A stretch of 64,000 bases of DNA from Pseudomonas sp. FeN3W (GCA_030263805.2 CP136010.1:2681001-2745000), one strand, 5' to 3'. Numbered from the stretch's first letter, positions 1 through 8,866 are shown. A program made the numbers and translations. Notes: generated by a model not told the origin, from the letters alone.

Positions 1-411
1 CCCACCGGGGCCATCGTCTTCGGCAGCAAGGAAGACATGAAGGATCACGCAGCCGGGCGCATCGCCGACCTCAAGGAACGCGGTTTCGACCAGGCCGGCC
101 TGTACGACCCCGATGGCGTCGGCGGTACGCACGTGATGTACGTGCTGCACCATGCCGATCAGCCCTCGCTGTACAACGACCTGCCGAACGAGCCGACCAT
201 CAGCCCGCTGGTCAGCCTGTGGAAAGGCGTGACCAAGCCCCTCGCCCTGCTGGGCATGGGTGCGGCGGTGCTGGCCGGCTTCTTCCACTACACGCGGGTC
301 GGGCCGATCCGCGTCGAGGAAGAGGACGGCAAGGCCGAACTCAGCGAGCCCGTGGTGCACCAGGTCGACCCCTCGGTGCACGTGGTCGACACCAAGGAGC
401 CGCGACCCTGA
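1..411 (+). CDS. fdnH: Formate dehydrogenase-N/O iron-sulfur (beta) subunit, C-terminal part
   Basis: The frame is open from base 1, so the 5' end lies outside the window. The visible part carries the strongly conserved PTGAI start of the last conserved block and the GVGGTHVMYVLHHADQP motif of FdnH/FdoH. After it comes a single membrane helix (about 20 residues around LALLGMGAAVLAGFFHY) and a polar tail, as in the E. coli subunit that anchors the Fe-S arm to the cytochrome. The protein passes electrons from the selenocysteine- or cysteine-containing alpha subunit to cytochrome b. It is followed by fdnI after 57 bp, so both belong to one operon. Confidence 0.93.
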   Translation, partial: PTGAIVFGSKEDMKDHAAGRIADLKERGFDQAGLYDPDGVGGTHVMYVLHHADQPSLYNDLPNEPTISPLVSLWKGVTKPLALLGMGAAVLAGFFHYTRVGPIRVEEEDGKAELSEPVVHQVDPSVHVVDTKEPRP

Positions 412-468
412 TCCCGGCGGCCCCGTGCGCGGGGCCATCCTCGGAGTCGATCGCTCAAGGAGCCAACG

Positions 469-1092
469 ATGAATAACAACGACATCGAACGCTACAACCC
501 CTCGCAGCGAACCAATCACTGGATCGTTGCCATCCTCTTCGTTCTTGCCGCGCTGTCCGGCCTGGCACTGTTCCATCCGGCGCTGTTCGGCCTTTCCGGG
601 CTGTTCGGCGGCGGCACCTGGACGCGCATCCTGCACCCCTTCATCGGGGTCGCCATGTTCGTCTTCTTCCTCTGGCTGGCGATTCGCTTCGCCGGGCACA
701 ACCGCATCGAAGCGCGCGACCGCCAGTGGCTCCGACAGATCAACGACGTGGTGCACAACCGCGAGGAAAAACTGCCGGAAGTCGGCCGCTACAACGCCGG
801 GCAGAAGGTGCTGTTCTGGGTGCTGATCATCAGCATGCTGGTATTGCTGCTCAGCGGCATCGTCATCTGGCGCGAGTATTTCAGCAGCTTCTTCGGCATC
901 GTCTCGCTGCGCTGGGCCAGCCTGCTGCACGCAGCCGCCGCCTTCGTGCTGATCGTCAGCATCATCGTGCACATTTACGCGGCGATCTGGATCAAGGGCT
1001 CGATGGGTGCGATGCTCTACGGCACCGTCAGCCGGGCCTGGGCACGCAAGCACCACCCGGCCTGGTATCGGGAGATCACCGAACGCAAATAA
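469..1092 (+). CDS. fdnI: Formate dehydrogenase cytochrome b556 (gamma) subunit
   Basis: A 207-residue integral membrane protein with four predicted helices, the usual length and layout of FdnI/FdoI. The four histidines that bind the two b hemes in E. coli FdnI are matched by H17, H56, H154 and H168. The subunit takes electrons from the Fe-S subunit and reduces quinone at the inner membrane. An SD-like AAGGAG lies just before the ATG at 469. A strong hairpin follows the gene, so the structural fdn operon probably ends here and fdhE may have its own promoter. Confidence 0.94.
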   Translation: MNNNDIERYNPSQRTNHWIVAILFVLAALSGLALFHPALFGLSGLFGGGTWTRILHPFIGVAMFVFFLWLAIRFAGHNRIEARDRQWLRQINDVVHNREEKLPEVGRYNAGQKVLFWVLIISMLVLLLSGIVIWREYFSSFFGIVSLRWASLLHAAAAFVLIVSIIVHIYAAIWIKGSMGAMLYGTVSRAWARKHHPAWYREITERK

Positions 1093-1109
1093 GCACACCG
1101 CCGTAACCT

Positions 1110-1137
1110 GAAGATTCCCGTACACGCGGGAATCTTC
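1110..1137 (+). terminator. Hairpin after fdnI
   Basis: Perfect 11-bp inverted repeat, GAAGATTCCCG (1110-1120) and its complement (1127-1137), with a 6-base loop. It sits 17 bp after the fdnI stop codon. There is no T-run after it, so it may be a weak or Rho-assisted terminator or an mRNA-stabilising hairpin. Confidence 0.6.
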
Positions 1138-1219
1138 GGCCCCTCGCATCATCGAAAGCCGAGCGGTAGTCGGTGACGGACTATGCTGTTCGGCACAACC
1201 CCACGAAAAGGAGTCCTGC

Positions 1220-2137
1220 GTGGCAGGCACCATTCTCGAGCCCGGGCAGATCGAAGCCGCTGCCAGCAAACCACCCTTCATCAACCTGCCGCCGCGCGAC
1301 CTGTTCGCCCGGCGCAGCGAGCGACTGAACAGGCTCGCCGAAGGCCATCCGTTCGCCGATTACCTGCGCCTGCTCGCCGCCATCTGCCAGGCGCAACAGC
1401 AGGCGCTGGACAACCACCCCGCCGAACTGCCGGTGGACGCCCATCGCACAGCGGAATGCCTCAAGCACGACCTGCCGCCGCTCGCCGCCGACACGCTGGT
1501 GCGTGAAGGCGCCTGGCTGCCGCTGCTGGATGCCTGGCTGGCGGCCTTCGTGGTGCCGGACAACCCGGCCGTAGCCGCTGCCATCGAGCAGCTGCGCGGG
1601 GCCGACGGCGGCCAGCGCAAGGCCTGGGCCGTGTCATTGCTCAGCGGCCAGTACGACAGCCTGCCGCCGGCGCTGGTGCCCTTCCTCGGCGCCGGCCTGC
1701 AACTGGCCTGGAGCCACTGGCTGCTGCAACTGGACCTCACCAGCCTGCGCGAACGCGAAGACCAGACCCACTGCCCCTGCTGCGGCGCGCCGCCCATGGC
1801 CGGCATCATTCGCCATCTTGGTCAGCTCAACGGCCTGCGCTATCTGGTCTGCTCGCTGTGCGCCTGCGAATGGCACTACGTACGGCTGAAATGCAGCCAC
1901 TGCCGCAGCACCAAGAAGCTCGACTACCTGCACTTCGAAGGCTCGCCCCAGGGCGTCAAGGCCGAGGTCTGCCCGGAGTGCAACAGCTACCTCAAGCAGC
2001 TCTATCTCGAACTGGCGTCGGATGGCGAAAGCCTCTCCGCCGACCTCGCCACCCTGGACCTGGACATGCTGCTGGCCGAGCAGGGCTTCCAGCGCCAGGC
2101 GCCCAACCTCCTGCTGGCACCGGGGAGCGATGCATGA
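1220..2137 (+). CDS. fdhE: Formate dehydrogenase accessory protein FdhE
   Basis: A 305-residue soluble protein needed for maturation of the Fdn/Fdo enzymes. The C-terminal half has the FdhE rubredoxin-like zinc/iron-binding cysteines: an HCPCC group near residue 185, then CSLC, CSHC and CPEC pairs. The start is GTG at 1220, chosen because AAAAGGAG lies just upstream and no suitable ATG exists. The stop codon overlaps the selA start (ATGA at 2134-2137), so fdhE, selA and selB form a translationally coupled operon. The gene order matches other pseudomonads. Confidence 0.93.
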   Translation: MAGTILEPGQIEAAASKPPFINLPPRDLFARRSERLNRLAEGHPFADYLRLLAAICQAQQQALDNHPAELPVDAHRTAECLKHDLPPLAADTLVREGAWLPLLDAWLAAFVVPDNPAVAAAIEQLRGADGGQRKAWAVSLLSGQYDSLPPALVPFLGAGLQLAWSHWLLQLDLTSLREREDQTHCPCCGAPPMAGIIRHLGQLNGLRYLVCSLCACEWHYVRLKCSHCRSTKKLDYLHFEGSPQGVKAEVCPECNSYLKQLYLELASDGESLSADLATLDLDMLLAEQGFQRQAPNLLLAPGSDA

Positions 2138-3543
2138 GCAGCAATCACCTGCCCTCGGTCGACAAGCTGCTGCGCGACCCGGCCTGCCAACCGCTGCAGC
2201 AGCGCTACGGCCGCCAGGCATTGCTGAGCACCCTGCGCGACCTGCTCGATGAACTGCGCGAACCGGCCCGCCATGGCCAGCTCGCCGCGCTGGAACTGTC
2301 CGAAGCGGTGCTCGCCGGGCGTGCCGGCGAACGCCTGGCCAGCCAGCACCGCAGTCGCGTGCGCCGGGTGTTCAACCTCACCGGCACGGTGCTGCACACC
2401 AACCTTGGCCGCGCCCTGCTGCCGGATGAGGCCATCGAGGCGATCACCCTCGCCGCGCGCTATCCGCTCAACCTGGAATTCGATCTCGCCAGCGGCAAAC
2501 GCGGTGACCGCGACGACCTTATCGAAGGGCTGATCCGCGAGCTGACCGGGGCCGAGGCCGTCACCGTGGTCAACAACAACGCCGCCGCCGTGCTGCTGGC
2601 CTTGAACAGCCTCGGTGCACGCAAGGAAGGTATCATCTCCCGCGGCGAGCTGATCGAGATCGGCGGCGCCTTCCGCATCCCCGACATCATGGCCCGCGCC
2701 GGTGTGAAGCTGCATGAAGTCGGCACCACCAACCGCACGCACGCCAAGGATTACGAAGCGGCCATCAACCCGCGCTCGGGCCTGTTGATGCGCGTGCATA
2801 CCAGCAACTACAGCGTGCAGGGCTTCACCACCAGCGTCGCCACCGCCGAACTGGCGCGCATCGCCCATGCCCACGACCTGCCGCTGCTGGAGGATCTCGG
2901 CAGCGGCAGCCTGCTCGATCTCTCGCGCTGGGGCCTGCCCAAGGAGCCGACGGTGCAGGAAGCGCTGCGCGACGGCGCCGATATCGTCACCTTCAGCGGC
3001 GACAAGCTGCTCGGCGGCCCGCAGGCCGGGCTGATCGTCGGCAGCAAGGCGCTGATCCAGAAGATCAAGAAGAACCCGCTCAAGCGCGCCCTGCGCGTCG
3101 ACAAGCTGACCCTCGCCGCGCTGGAAGCGGTGCTCAACCTCTATCGCGACCCCGACCGCCTGGCCGAGCGCCTCACCAGCCTGCGCCTGCTCAGCCGTCC
3201 GCAGGCGGATATCCGCATTCAGGCCGAACGCATCGCCCCGGCGCTGGCCGCGGTGCTCGACGAAACCTGGCAAGTCGCAGTAACCGATGCCCTGGGCATG
3301 ATCGGCAGTGGCGCGCAGCCGGTGGCACGCCTGCCCAGCGCCGCGCTGTGCATCCGCCCGCAGCAACCCAAGCGCCTGCGCGGCCGCAGCCTGCGTCAGC
3401 TGGAAGAAGCCCTGCGCTGCCTGCCGATTCCCGTGCTCGGGCGCATCGATGACGACGCCCTCTGGCTCGACCTGCGCCAGCTCGACGACGAGCCGGCGTT
3501 CCTCGAGCAACTGACGCACCTGCAAGAGGAGCTGGCCCGTTGA
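2134..3543 (+). CDS. selA: L-seryl-tRNA(Sec) selenium transferase
   Basis: A 469-residue PLP enzyme that converts Ser-tRNA(Sec) to Sec-tRNA(Sec) using selenophosphate. The length fits bacterial SelA. The PLP-lysine motif SGDKLLGGPQAG is present, with the lysine at about residue 291. The N-terminal tRNA-binding region (VDKLLRDP) and the NNNAAAVLLAL block are also typical. The start ATG overlaps the fdhE stop, and its own stop overlaps the TTG start of selB. The substrate tRNA gene, selC, is at 8311-8406. selD is not in the window. Confidence 0.96.
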   Translation: MSSNHLPSVDKLLRDPACQPLQQRYGRQALLSTLRDLLDELREPARHGQLAALELSEAVLAGRAGERLASQHRSRVRRVFNLTGTVLHTNLGRALLPDEAIEAITLAARYPLNLEFDLASGKRGDRDDLIEGLIRELTGAEAVTVVNNNAAAVLLALNSLGARKEGIISRGELIEIGGAFRIPDIMARAGVKLHEVGTTNRTHAKDYEAAINPRSGLLMRVHTSNYSVQGFTTSVATAELARIAHAHDLPLLEDLGSGSLLDLSRWGLPKEPTVQEALRDGADIVTFSGDKLLGGPQAGLIVGSKALIQKIKKNPLKRALRVDKLTLAALEAVLNLYRDPDRLAERLTSLRLLSRPQADIRIQAERIAPALAAVLDETWQVAVTDALGMIGSGAQPVARLPSAALCIRPQQPKRLRGRSLRQLEEALRCLPIPVLGRIDDDALWLDLRQLDDEPAFLEQLTHLQEELAR

Positions 3544-5456
3544 TCGTCGGTACCGCCGGCCATATCGACCATGGCAAGACCGCACTGCTGCAAGCCCTCA
3601 CCGGGCAACAGGGCGACCGCCGCCGCGAGGAGCGTGAGCGCGGCATCACCATCGACCTCGGCTACGTCTACGCCGACCTCGGTGAAGGCAGCCTCACCGG
3701 CTTTATCGACGTGCCGGGCCACGAGCGTTTCGTGCACAACATGCTGGCCGGCGCCAGCGGCATCGACTGCGTGCTGCTGGTGGTCGCCGCTGACGACGGC
3801 GTCATGCCGCAGACCCGCGAACACCTGGCCATCGTCGAACTGCTCGGCATTCGCCGCGCGATGGTGGCGCTGACCAAGATCGACCGCGTCGAGTCGGCGC
3901 GCATCGCCGAAGTCCAGCAACAGATCGAAGACCTACTGGCGGACGGGCCACTGGCCGGCGCGCCGATCTTTTCGGTTTCCAGCATCCGCGGCGATGGCAT
4001 CGACGCCCTGCGCACCGCGCTTATCGACGAAGCCGCGCGCACTGCAGCCCGCAGCGACAGCGGGCACTTCCGCCTGGCCATCGACCGCGCCTTCAGCGTC
4101 ACCGGCACCGGCGTGGTGGTCACCGGCACCGCCTTTGCCGGGCGTGTGCGAATCGGCGACGAACTGCTGCTCGGCCCCACCGGCAAACGCGTGCGCGTCC
4201 GCGGCCTGCACGCGCAGAACCGTGAAGCGGACGAAGCCCATGCCGGCCAGCGCGTCGCGCTGAATCTTGCCGGCGAGCGGCTGGCAGTGGAGCAGATCCA
4301 CCGTGGCGACTGGCTGCTGCACCCACTGTTGCATGCGCCGACCCAACGCATCGATATCGACTTCCAGCTGCTGCCCGGCGAAGCCCACGAACTCAAGCAC
4401 TGGACACCGGTGCACGTACACCTCGGCGCCCAGGACGTCACCGCCCGCGTCGCCCTGCTCGAAGGCACGAGCCTGGCACCCGGCGAACGCGCTTTCGCCC
4501 AGCTACTGCTGAATGCACCGAGCCATGCGGTGCACGGCGACCGCATCGTCCTGCGCGACCAGTCCGCCCAGCGCACCCTTGGCGGCGGCCGCGTGCTCGA
4601 CCCTTACGCACCAGCGCGCAATCGCCGCCGTGCCGCGCGGCTGGAACAACTTCGCGCCCTCGACCAGCCGGGCCTGGAGCAGGCATTGCCGCCACTGCTC
4701 GCCAGCGCCGCCAATGGCATCGACCCGCAAAGCCTGGAGCGCCAGTTCAACCGCCCGCGTGAAGGCTGGCAGCTACCACATGGCGTACTGGAGATCGGCA
4801 CTCGGCTCGGCCCACGACTGTTCGATCAGGCCCGCTGGCGCGAACTCGACGCCACCCTGCTCGACTCACTCCAGCGTTTTCACGAAGAACAACCCGACGA
4901 ACTCGGCCCCGATCGCGACCGCCTACGCCGCTATGCCCTGCCACAACTGGAGCGGCCGGTGTTCATCGCCCTGCTGGAACAGGCATTGGCCGCCGGCCGC
5001 ATCGAAACCAGCGGCCCCTGGCTGCACCGTCCCGATCACCGGGTGCGCCTGAGCGATGCGGAAGAAGGTTTGAAGGAACGCCTGTGGCCGCTGCTCGAAG
5101 CCGGCCACTTCGACCCACCCTGGGTCCGCGACCTGGCCCGCGACCTCGGCGTCGACGAAACGCAGATGCGCAACCTGCTCCGCAAGCTCGCCCGTCTCGG
5201 CCTGGTGCAACAGGTGGTGAAAGATTTGTTCTACCCCGAGTTCACCATTCGCCAACTCGCGGGGCATGTATTGCAACTTGAAGCACAAAGCGGCGTGATC
5301 CGCGCCGCCGCCTTCCGCGACCGCATCCAGCTCGGCCGCAAACGCAGCATCCAACTGCTCGAACACTTCGACCGCGTCGGCCTAACCCGCCGCTTCGGTA
5401 ACGAACGCAAAGTCCGCCAGGACAGCGCCTTGGCGATCCAGTCCGGGCTGGGGTAG
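3540..5456 (+). CDS. selB: Selenocysteine-specific elongation factor SelB
   Basis: A 638-residue EF-Tu-like GTPase that delivers Sec-tRNA(Sec) to UGA codons followed by a SECIS hairpin. The G1 motif GHIDHGKT is at residues 7-14, followed by DVPGHE and TKID. The C-terminal third holds the winged-helix repeats that bind SECIS RNA. The start is TTG at 3540, overlapping the selA stop. It is the only start that keeps the complete G domain, since the frame opens at IVGTAGHIDHGK. In a normal pseudomonad layout selC would follow closely; here a 2.8 kb insert intervenes. Confidence 0.96.
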   Translation: MIVGTAGHIDHGKTALLQALTGQQGDRRREERERGITIDLGYVYADLGEGSLTGFIDVPGHERFVHNMLAGASGIDCVLLVVAADDGVMPQTREHLAIVELLGIRRAMVALTKIDRVESARIAEVQQQIEDLLADGPLAGAPIFSVSSIRGDGIDALRTALIDEAARTAARSDSGHFRLAIDRAFSVTGTGVVVTGTAFAGRVRIGDELLLGPTGKRVRVRGLHAQNREADEAHAGQRVALNLAGERLAVEQIHRGDWLLHPLLHAPTQRIDIDFQLLPGEAHELKHWTPVHVHLGAQDVTARVALLEGTSLAPGERAFAQLLLNAPSHAVHGDRIVLRDQSAQRTLGGGRVLDPYAPARNRRRAARLEQLRALDQPGLEQALPPLLASAANGIDPQSLERQFNRPREGWQLPHGVLEIGTRLGPRLFDQARWRELDATLLDSLQRFHEEQPDELGPDRDRLRRYALPQLERPVFIALLEQALAAGRIETSGPWLHRPDHRVRLSDAEEGLKERLWPLLEAGHFDPPWVRDLARDLGVDETQMRNLLRKLARLGLVQQVVKDLFYPEFTIRQLAGHVLQLEAQSGVIRAAAFRDRIQLGRKRSIQLLEHFDRVGLTRRFGNERKVRQDSALAIQSGLG

Positions 5457-5495
5457 GCTGGTCGCCGCTTCCTTTCTTACAGCAACACCAGATAA

Positions 5496-5533
5496 GGAAG
5501 GCAATCGCACCCGGTGGTGCGGCCGGGCTTCAA
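5496..5533 (+). repeat. Truncated 5' half of selC (left junction repeat)
   Basis: 38 bp identical to bases 1-38 of the intact tRNA-Sec gene at 8311-8348, ending in the anticodon loop. It begins 39 bp after the selB stop, where selC would be expected. Identity stops after CTTCAA, so it cannot fold into a tRNA. I read it as the chromosomal 5' half of selC left behind by integration of an element inside the anticodon loop, with 8311-8348 as the other copy. Confidence 0.85.
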
Positions 5534-5671
5534 ATCCTGTTTTTGCCCTGCCTATCAATGGCCTATGTTGGGCAAAGCAGGTCATTAGGGTCTGCCTTTT
5601 TGGTTGTTCCGGCTATCGTTGGGCTATATCGCGCTTTGGTTTCGACACTTTTTCGACACAAAGTCCCCAGG

Positions 5672-6781
5672 CTATTCGTCGCCTAGCGGCGTGATTTTCA
5701 AAGTCCCCGGCAGTGGCTTAGCTATTGGAATTGTTGGCTTCAGCGGAGAAATTTTTGCTATCGATTCAGATAGTGCGCCGAGCAGCTGCATGCATAGGTG
5801 GCTGTACTCTAGTGCATCATTACAGTTTTCCACGTCTTTAACGGAATTAGAGAAACGAGCAAAGTCTACATTTTCAAAATAGTCGCCATTATTACGCGCT
5901 TCTCTTAGGTTAGAAGCATTTTTAGGAATCGGTAGTTTGATAGCAGGAAGCTTTTCCCCTTGCGGGAGGGGAAAATGTCGGACTACGGCATAGAGCGACT
6001 CTCCAGCTTGAGAAAGTGGCGCAGCGTGAACCACGAGATTACGATAAGCTCCGAGTTCGCACAGCCATTGCCCGTTATTTGCGGAAGCATGTAGCTCTTT
6101 ACCTACTGCATCATTCGGCGGATTCTTTTTAAAATGGCTCATCAATCCACCAATAGACGCGATACTACTTTTGGCTATTTTATTCTCCCCCAAAATTACG
6201 GCCGCATAAAACTCACAAAAATAGTCTCGCAGTATGCAAGCATCAATAAGGAAGGATTGAAACGCCATGTAGCATTGAGAAGTATTGCCATCTAAAAACA
6301 AAGCTGATTCTTTATAATTCCTAGGCAAACTACTAGCCAGTTGTTTTGCATAGCAGTTAGACAGCTCTCTGACGCGCCATTCACACGCTCTTATCTGATG
6401 TGAAAGACGTGAAGCTAGGTCGCACAAAAATCCGTTATTTGCGTCAAAGGCTGAATTTTGTATGAATGACCAATTATGGCCTTGGTCAGCACATAGCCAC
6501 GCGGGTCCGGTTACTGACGTCACTCGCCATTCCGGCGGCACGAGTCCGCTAGCTTGATCTTGAGTGTGGAAAAAATCGCATCCTACAATAGGAATTCTGA
6601 GTTTTTTTAACTCAGAATATAAGGCAGAAAAACTTGCCAGTTTAAGTCTTAGATGTTTGCCGTTAAGTGTAGGTGTTTCCAGATCGACGTACTCATCTAT
6701 CCCATTAAACGCCCGACCGCCGCCTGCCAAGTGCACTTCTCTAAGCACCTGAGGCCCAACGAAGGATTCAACCTCTTCCAA
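5672..6781 (-). CDS. Island protein with HEPN-like R-x4-H motif, function unknown
   Basis: A 369-residue protein that I do not recognise as a whole. The C-terminal part, about residues 165-350, looks helical and contains RNLVVH at residues 247-252, the R-x4-6-H pattern of HEPN RNase domains, usually with Asn after Arg as here. There is no signal peptide or membrane helix. The start is TTG at 6781 because an in-frame stop lies just upstream; a GAGGG precedes it. The gene is AT-rich, inside the selC insert, and 62 bp downstream of the next gene on the same strand. Defence or toxin roles are common for HEPN proteins in islands, but the assignment here rests on one motif. Confidence 0.55.
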   Translation of the reverse strand: MEEVESFVGPQVLREVHLAGGGRAFNGIDEYVDLETPTLNGKHLRLKLASFSALYSELKKLRIPIVGCDFFHTQDQASGLVPPEWRVTSVTGPAWLCADQGHNWSFIQNSAFDANNGFLCDLASRLSHQIRACEWRVRELSNCYAKQLASSLPRNYKESALFLDGNTSQCYMAFQSFLIDACILRDYFCEFYAAVILGENKIAKSSIASIGGLMSHFKKNPPNDAVGKELHASANNGQWLCELGAYRNLVVHAAPLSQAGESLYAVVRHFPLPQGEKLPAIKLPIPKNASNLREARNNGDYFENVDFARFSNSVKDVENCNDALEYSHLCMQLLGALSESIAKISPLKPTIPIAKPLPGTLKITPLGDE

Positions 6782-6843
6782 GTCCTACCCTCATAAGTCT
6801 GAACCAATCTAGCTAAACGAACAGCACAGTCTAAGTACCGCCA

Positions 6844-7522
6844 TCACCGATCATCTTTTTCGCGCTCTTTCTTTTTTTCTTTCATCCACTGATCGGCTAG
6901 CGACTTATGAAATCGCATAGTTATATCCGCACATCTCTCGTTCAAATACTCAACATCCTCATCAAAAGCATTGAGATTTTTTGCAACACCAAAAACATGA
7001 GGAAGAGCACTATCAACATGGGAGCTGATCAAGCTTAATACTAAAACTTGCATATCGTCGACTGGCTCTTGTATTTCTGCCCGAACTATGGCGATTGGTA
7101 CTTTTATACCTGCCCGAAGATAGCTCACCTGAAAATCTCTGGTTCGGCCAAAGGATAAAAGGTTGGGTTTCTTGCTATCAAAGTAGAATATCCATGTAAT
7201 AGGCTGCAGCTCGCAGAGAGCCTCGGATATGACATCCCCTTGAACAGTGCCACGTTCAGCATCAGACTTCAGCCTGATGATGATCTTCGGCGAGTCTGGC
7301 GGCAAATGGTCGCTCAACCCCGGCGCTATCGTGTATTCAGTATTCGATGACCAGTTACCTTCCCACAGGCTGGATCGATAAAAATACTTGTCTAAAGCCG
7401 CCGGGATTTGATCTGAGAAGAAATACAGCGATACGGATAGCGCAGTTATTACAGCGATAATTCCTGCAAAAACCTTACAGATAAATTTAAATGCTTTAAT
7501 TTTAATTCCCCGAAAACTTCAT
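6844..7522 (-). CDS. Hypothetical membrane-anchored island protein, possible 5' frameshift
   Basis: The long frame is open from about 7506 to 6844. It begins with a basic stretch and one hydrophobic helix (about VFAGIIAVITALSVSLYFF), then a roughly 175-residue soluble part ending in a charged KEKKKEREKDD tail. The only standard start in frame, TTG at 7317, would lose the membrane helix. A natural ATG at 7522, with GAGG upstream, is one base out of frame; removing one C from the CCCC tract at 7508-7511 would join them and give MKFSGIKIKAF. So the gene may be frameshifted, use ATT, or contain a sequence error. I see no known domain. AT-rich, same strand as its neighbours. Confidence 0.5.
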
Positions 7523-7566
7523 GCGCAAGACAACCTCGCGCGCCACCCGTTAATTCCTTAAAATAT

Positions 7567-8118
7567 TCAGTTCCGCAAATTTAAATTAACGCTCGATTTA
7601 CAGTTTCTGCGCGTAATGCTCCCTTCCCCGCCTGGGCAAAATTCGCTGATCCGTCGCTCTTTGCCTACAACTACAATTTCTTTTTGCCGGGTTGGGATCG
7701 CTACGGCCGGCTCGGGGATAACCCGAGTAGCCGGAACGATATTGGCTGCCCCCTGCGGAACGTAGTTTTGGTCATTGAAGACGGTTTGCTTGGGTGGCGG
7801 TTCTGCCGTACCGGCTTGGGGCTGGGCAGTTTGCGGCTGAGACGTTGCACCTCTTGCGGCCACTTCCTCTACTACCCTATCCCAGTCCTTGGTCGATGCT
7901 GGCTCTGCGCGCGTGATCTCGGCGATGGGGGCTGGCTTGGGTTGGATGCGCTTATCGGCGATGCTCTGGGCGGTGCCTTTGAGGAATGACGAACTCGCCA
8001 TCCGCAGCGCAGCTAGCATGATTACGGTGCCGATCAGCCCTGGTATCAGCCATGCTACGGCTCCCTTGCGCGGGCGCCTTCTGACGTAGTTCGGGGCGTC
8101 GCTCCATTCAGCCTTCAT
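7567..8118 (-). CDS. Hypothetical single-pass membrane protein
   Basis: A 183-residue protein. The start is ATG at 8118 because GGGAGAGGGAG lies immediately upstream; a longer frame from 8148 has no such site. A basic N-terminus (YVRRRPRKG) is followed by one membrane helix (about residues 20-40), then a long proline-, alanine- and glutamine-rich segment. The C-terminal end has two cysteines (FCPGG and RNCKSS) that could form a disulfide, so the C-terminus is probably periplasmic. Base composition is intermediate between the AT-rich island genes and the chromosome. It lies just before selC, divergent from it. Confidence 0.6.
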   Translation of the reverse strand: MKAEWSDAPNYVRRRPRKGAVAWLIPGLIGTVIMLAALRMASSSFLKGTAQSIADKRIQPKPAPIAEITRAEPASTKDWDRVVEEVAARGATSQPQTAQPQAGTAEPPPKQTVFNDQNYVPQGAANIVPATRVIPEPAVAIPTRQKEIVVVGKERRISEFCPGGEGSITRRNCKSSVNLNLRN

Positions 8119-8310
8119 ATCTCCCTCTCCCTGTCTTCGGCGTATCAATGCCTCTTCGCATCCTTTGCGTTCGGTTGACCTGCTTGTGACCGGCTTCGCA
8201 GTTGGCCGATGCTGCCACTAATCGGTGCAGACGTGTTAGCTTTCGTCCTGCCCGCACAACGTTGGCGCCAGTACCCACGGGGAATTACCACGTTGCCTGG
8301 CAATCGTGAT

Positions 8311-8406
8311 GGAAGGCAATCGCACCCGGTGGTGCGGCCGGGCTTCAACCCCGGTTGGGGGCGGCAGCCGCTCCCGGGTGGGTTCGACTCCCACTGCCTT
8401 CCGCCA
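8311..8406 (+). tRNA. selC: tRNA-Sec (anticodon TCA)
   Basis: A 96-base gene including an encoded CCA. It has the diagnostic 8-bp acceptor stem (GGAAGGCA with TGCCTTCC), discriminator G, a long variable arm (GGGGGCGGCAGCCGCTCCC region) and the anticodon TCA at 8345-8347 in a CTTCAAC loop. The TPsiC arm reads GGGTTCGACTCCC. The first 38 bases are duplicated at 5496-5533. Because the insert lies upstream, the promoter of this gene must come from insert DNA (8119-8310). Confidence 0.97.
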
Positions 8407-8548
8407 TTTCGCCTGCCACGCTGCGCTTCTCACCCTCGCAACCACCCTGCGACAGCCTGCCTCACTTCGCAATATCAAAAAGCCATCGCGCTCCAGCGCG
8501 AAGCGCGTCACAATTGTGGCTTTTCTTTCCAGGGATAGGAGAGGTGTC

Positions 8549-8866
8549 GTGGGTTACCCGCCAGATGAGCGCCGTACGTTGCACGCGCTGCGTGACCATA
8601 TCGATTGCCTGCTGGCTGAAGGTGCATCCCTCGTCGGGCGCGACCCGGTGCAGCTGAGCTTTCAGGGTCGGACGCTGACGGTGCAGCACGGCATGCTGGT
8701 CAACGAGAGCGGCCATCAGGATCTGATCGAGACGCTGGCCGAGCTTGAGTGGACGAACAAGCGCACGCGCGATATGGCTATCGATATCTGTATCCGCCAG
8801 CTGGATCATGCGATCAAGGCGAGCTGCGCGAAGGTGCTGGACCTGTCGACGCCGGACAAGCCTTGA
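8549..8866 (+). CDS. Hypothetical protein downstream of selC
   Basis: A 105-residue soluble protein with no domain I recognise. The start is GTG at 8549, chosen for AGGAGAGG seven bases upstream; the frame upstream runs into selC and is not coding. The sequence is chromosomal in GC content. It contains a short beta-like segment (VQLSFQGRTLTVQHGMLV) followed by helices, and ends LDLSTPDKP. It stands alone, convergent with the GcvH-like gene. Confidence 0.65.
   Translation: MGYPPDERRTLHALRDHIDCLLAEGASLVGRDPVQLSFQGRTLTVQHGMLVNESGHQDLIETLAELEWTNKRTRDMAIDICIRQLDHAIKASCAKVLDLSTPDKP

Larger units (their letters stand above)
5496..8310. mobile_element. Remnant of an element integrated in selC
   Basis: The interval lies between a 38-bp selC fragment and the intact selC. 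Its first two genes (5672-7522) are clearly AT-richer than the flanking DNA and use AT-rich codons, a sign of foreign origin. No integrase, excisionase or plasmid gene is visible, so it is either a decayed island or a small cargo segment left after deletion. Near the left junction, CTATGTTGGGC-like and TTTCGACAC direct repeats (about 5563-5660) could be remains of integrase arm sites; this is only a suggestion. Confidence 0.65.

Noticed and set aside
2002..3585. 527-codon minus-strand frame across selA
   Set aside because: Antisense shadow of selA, without a known domain.
5604..5882. 92-codon plus-strand frame at the left end of the selC insert
   Set aside because: It overlaps the end of the minus-strand gene at 5672 and has no start signal; not supported as a gene.
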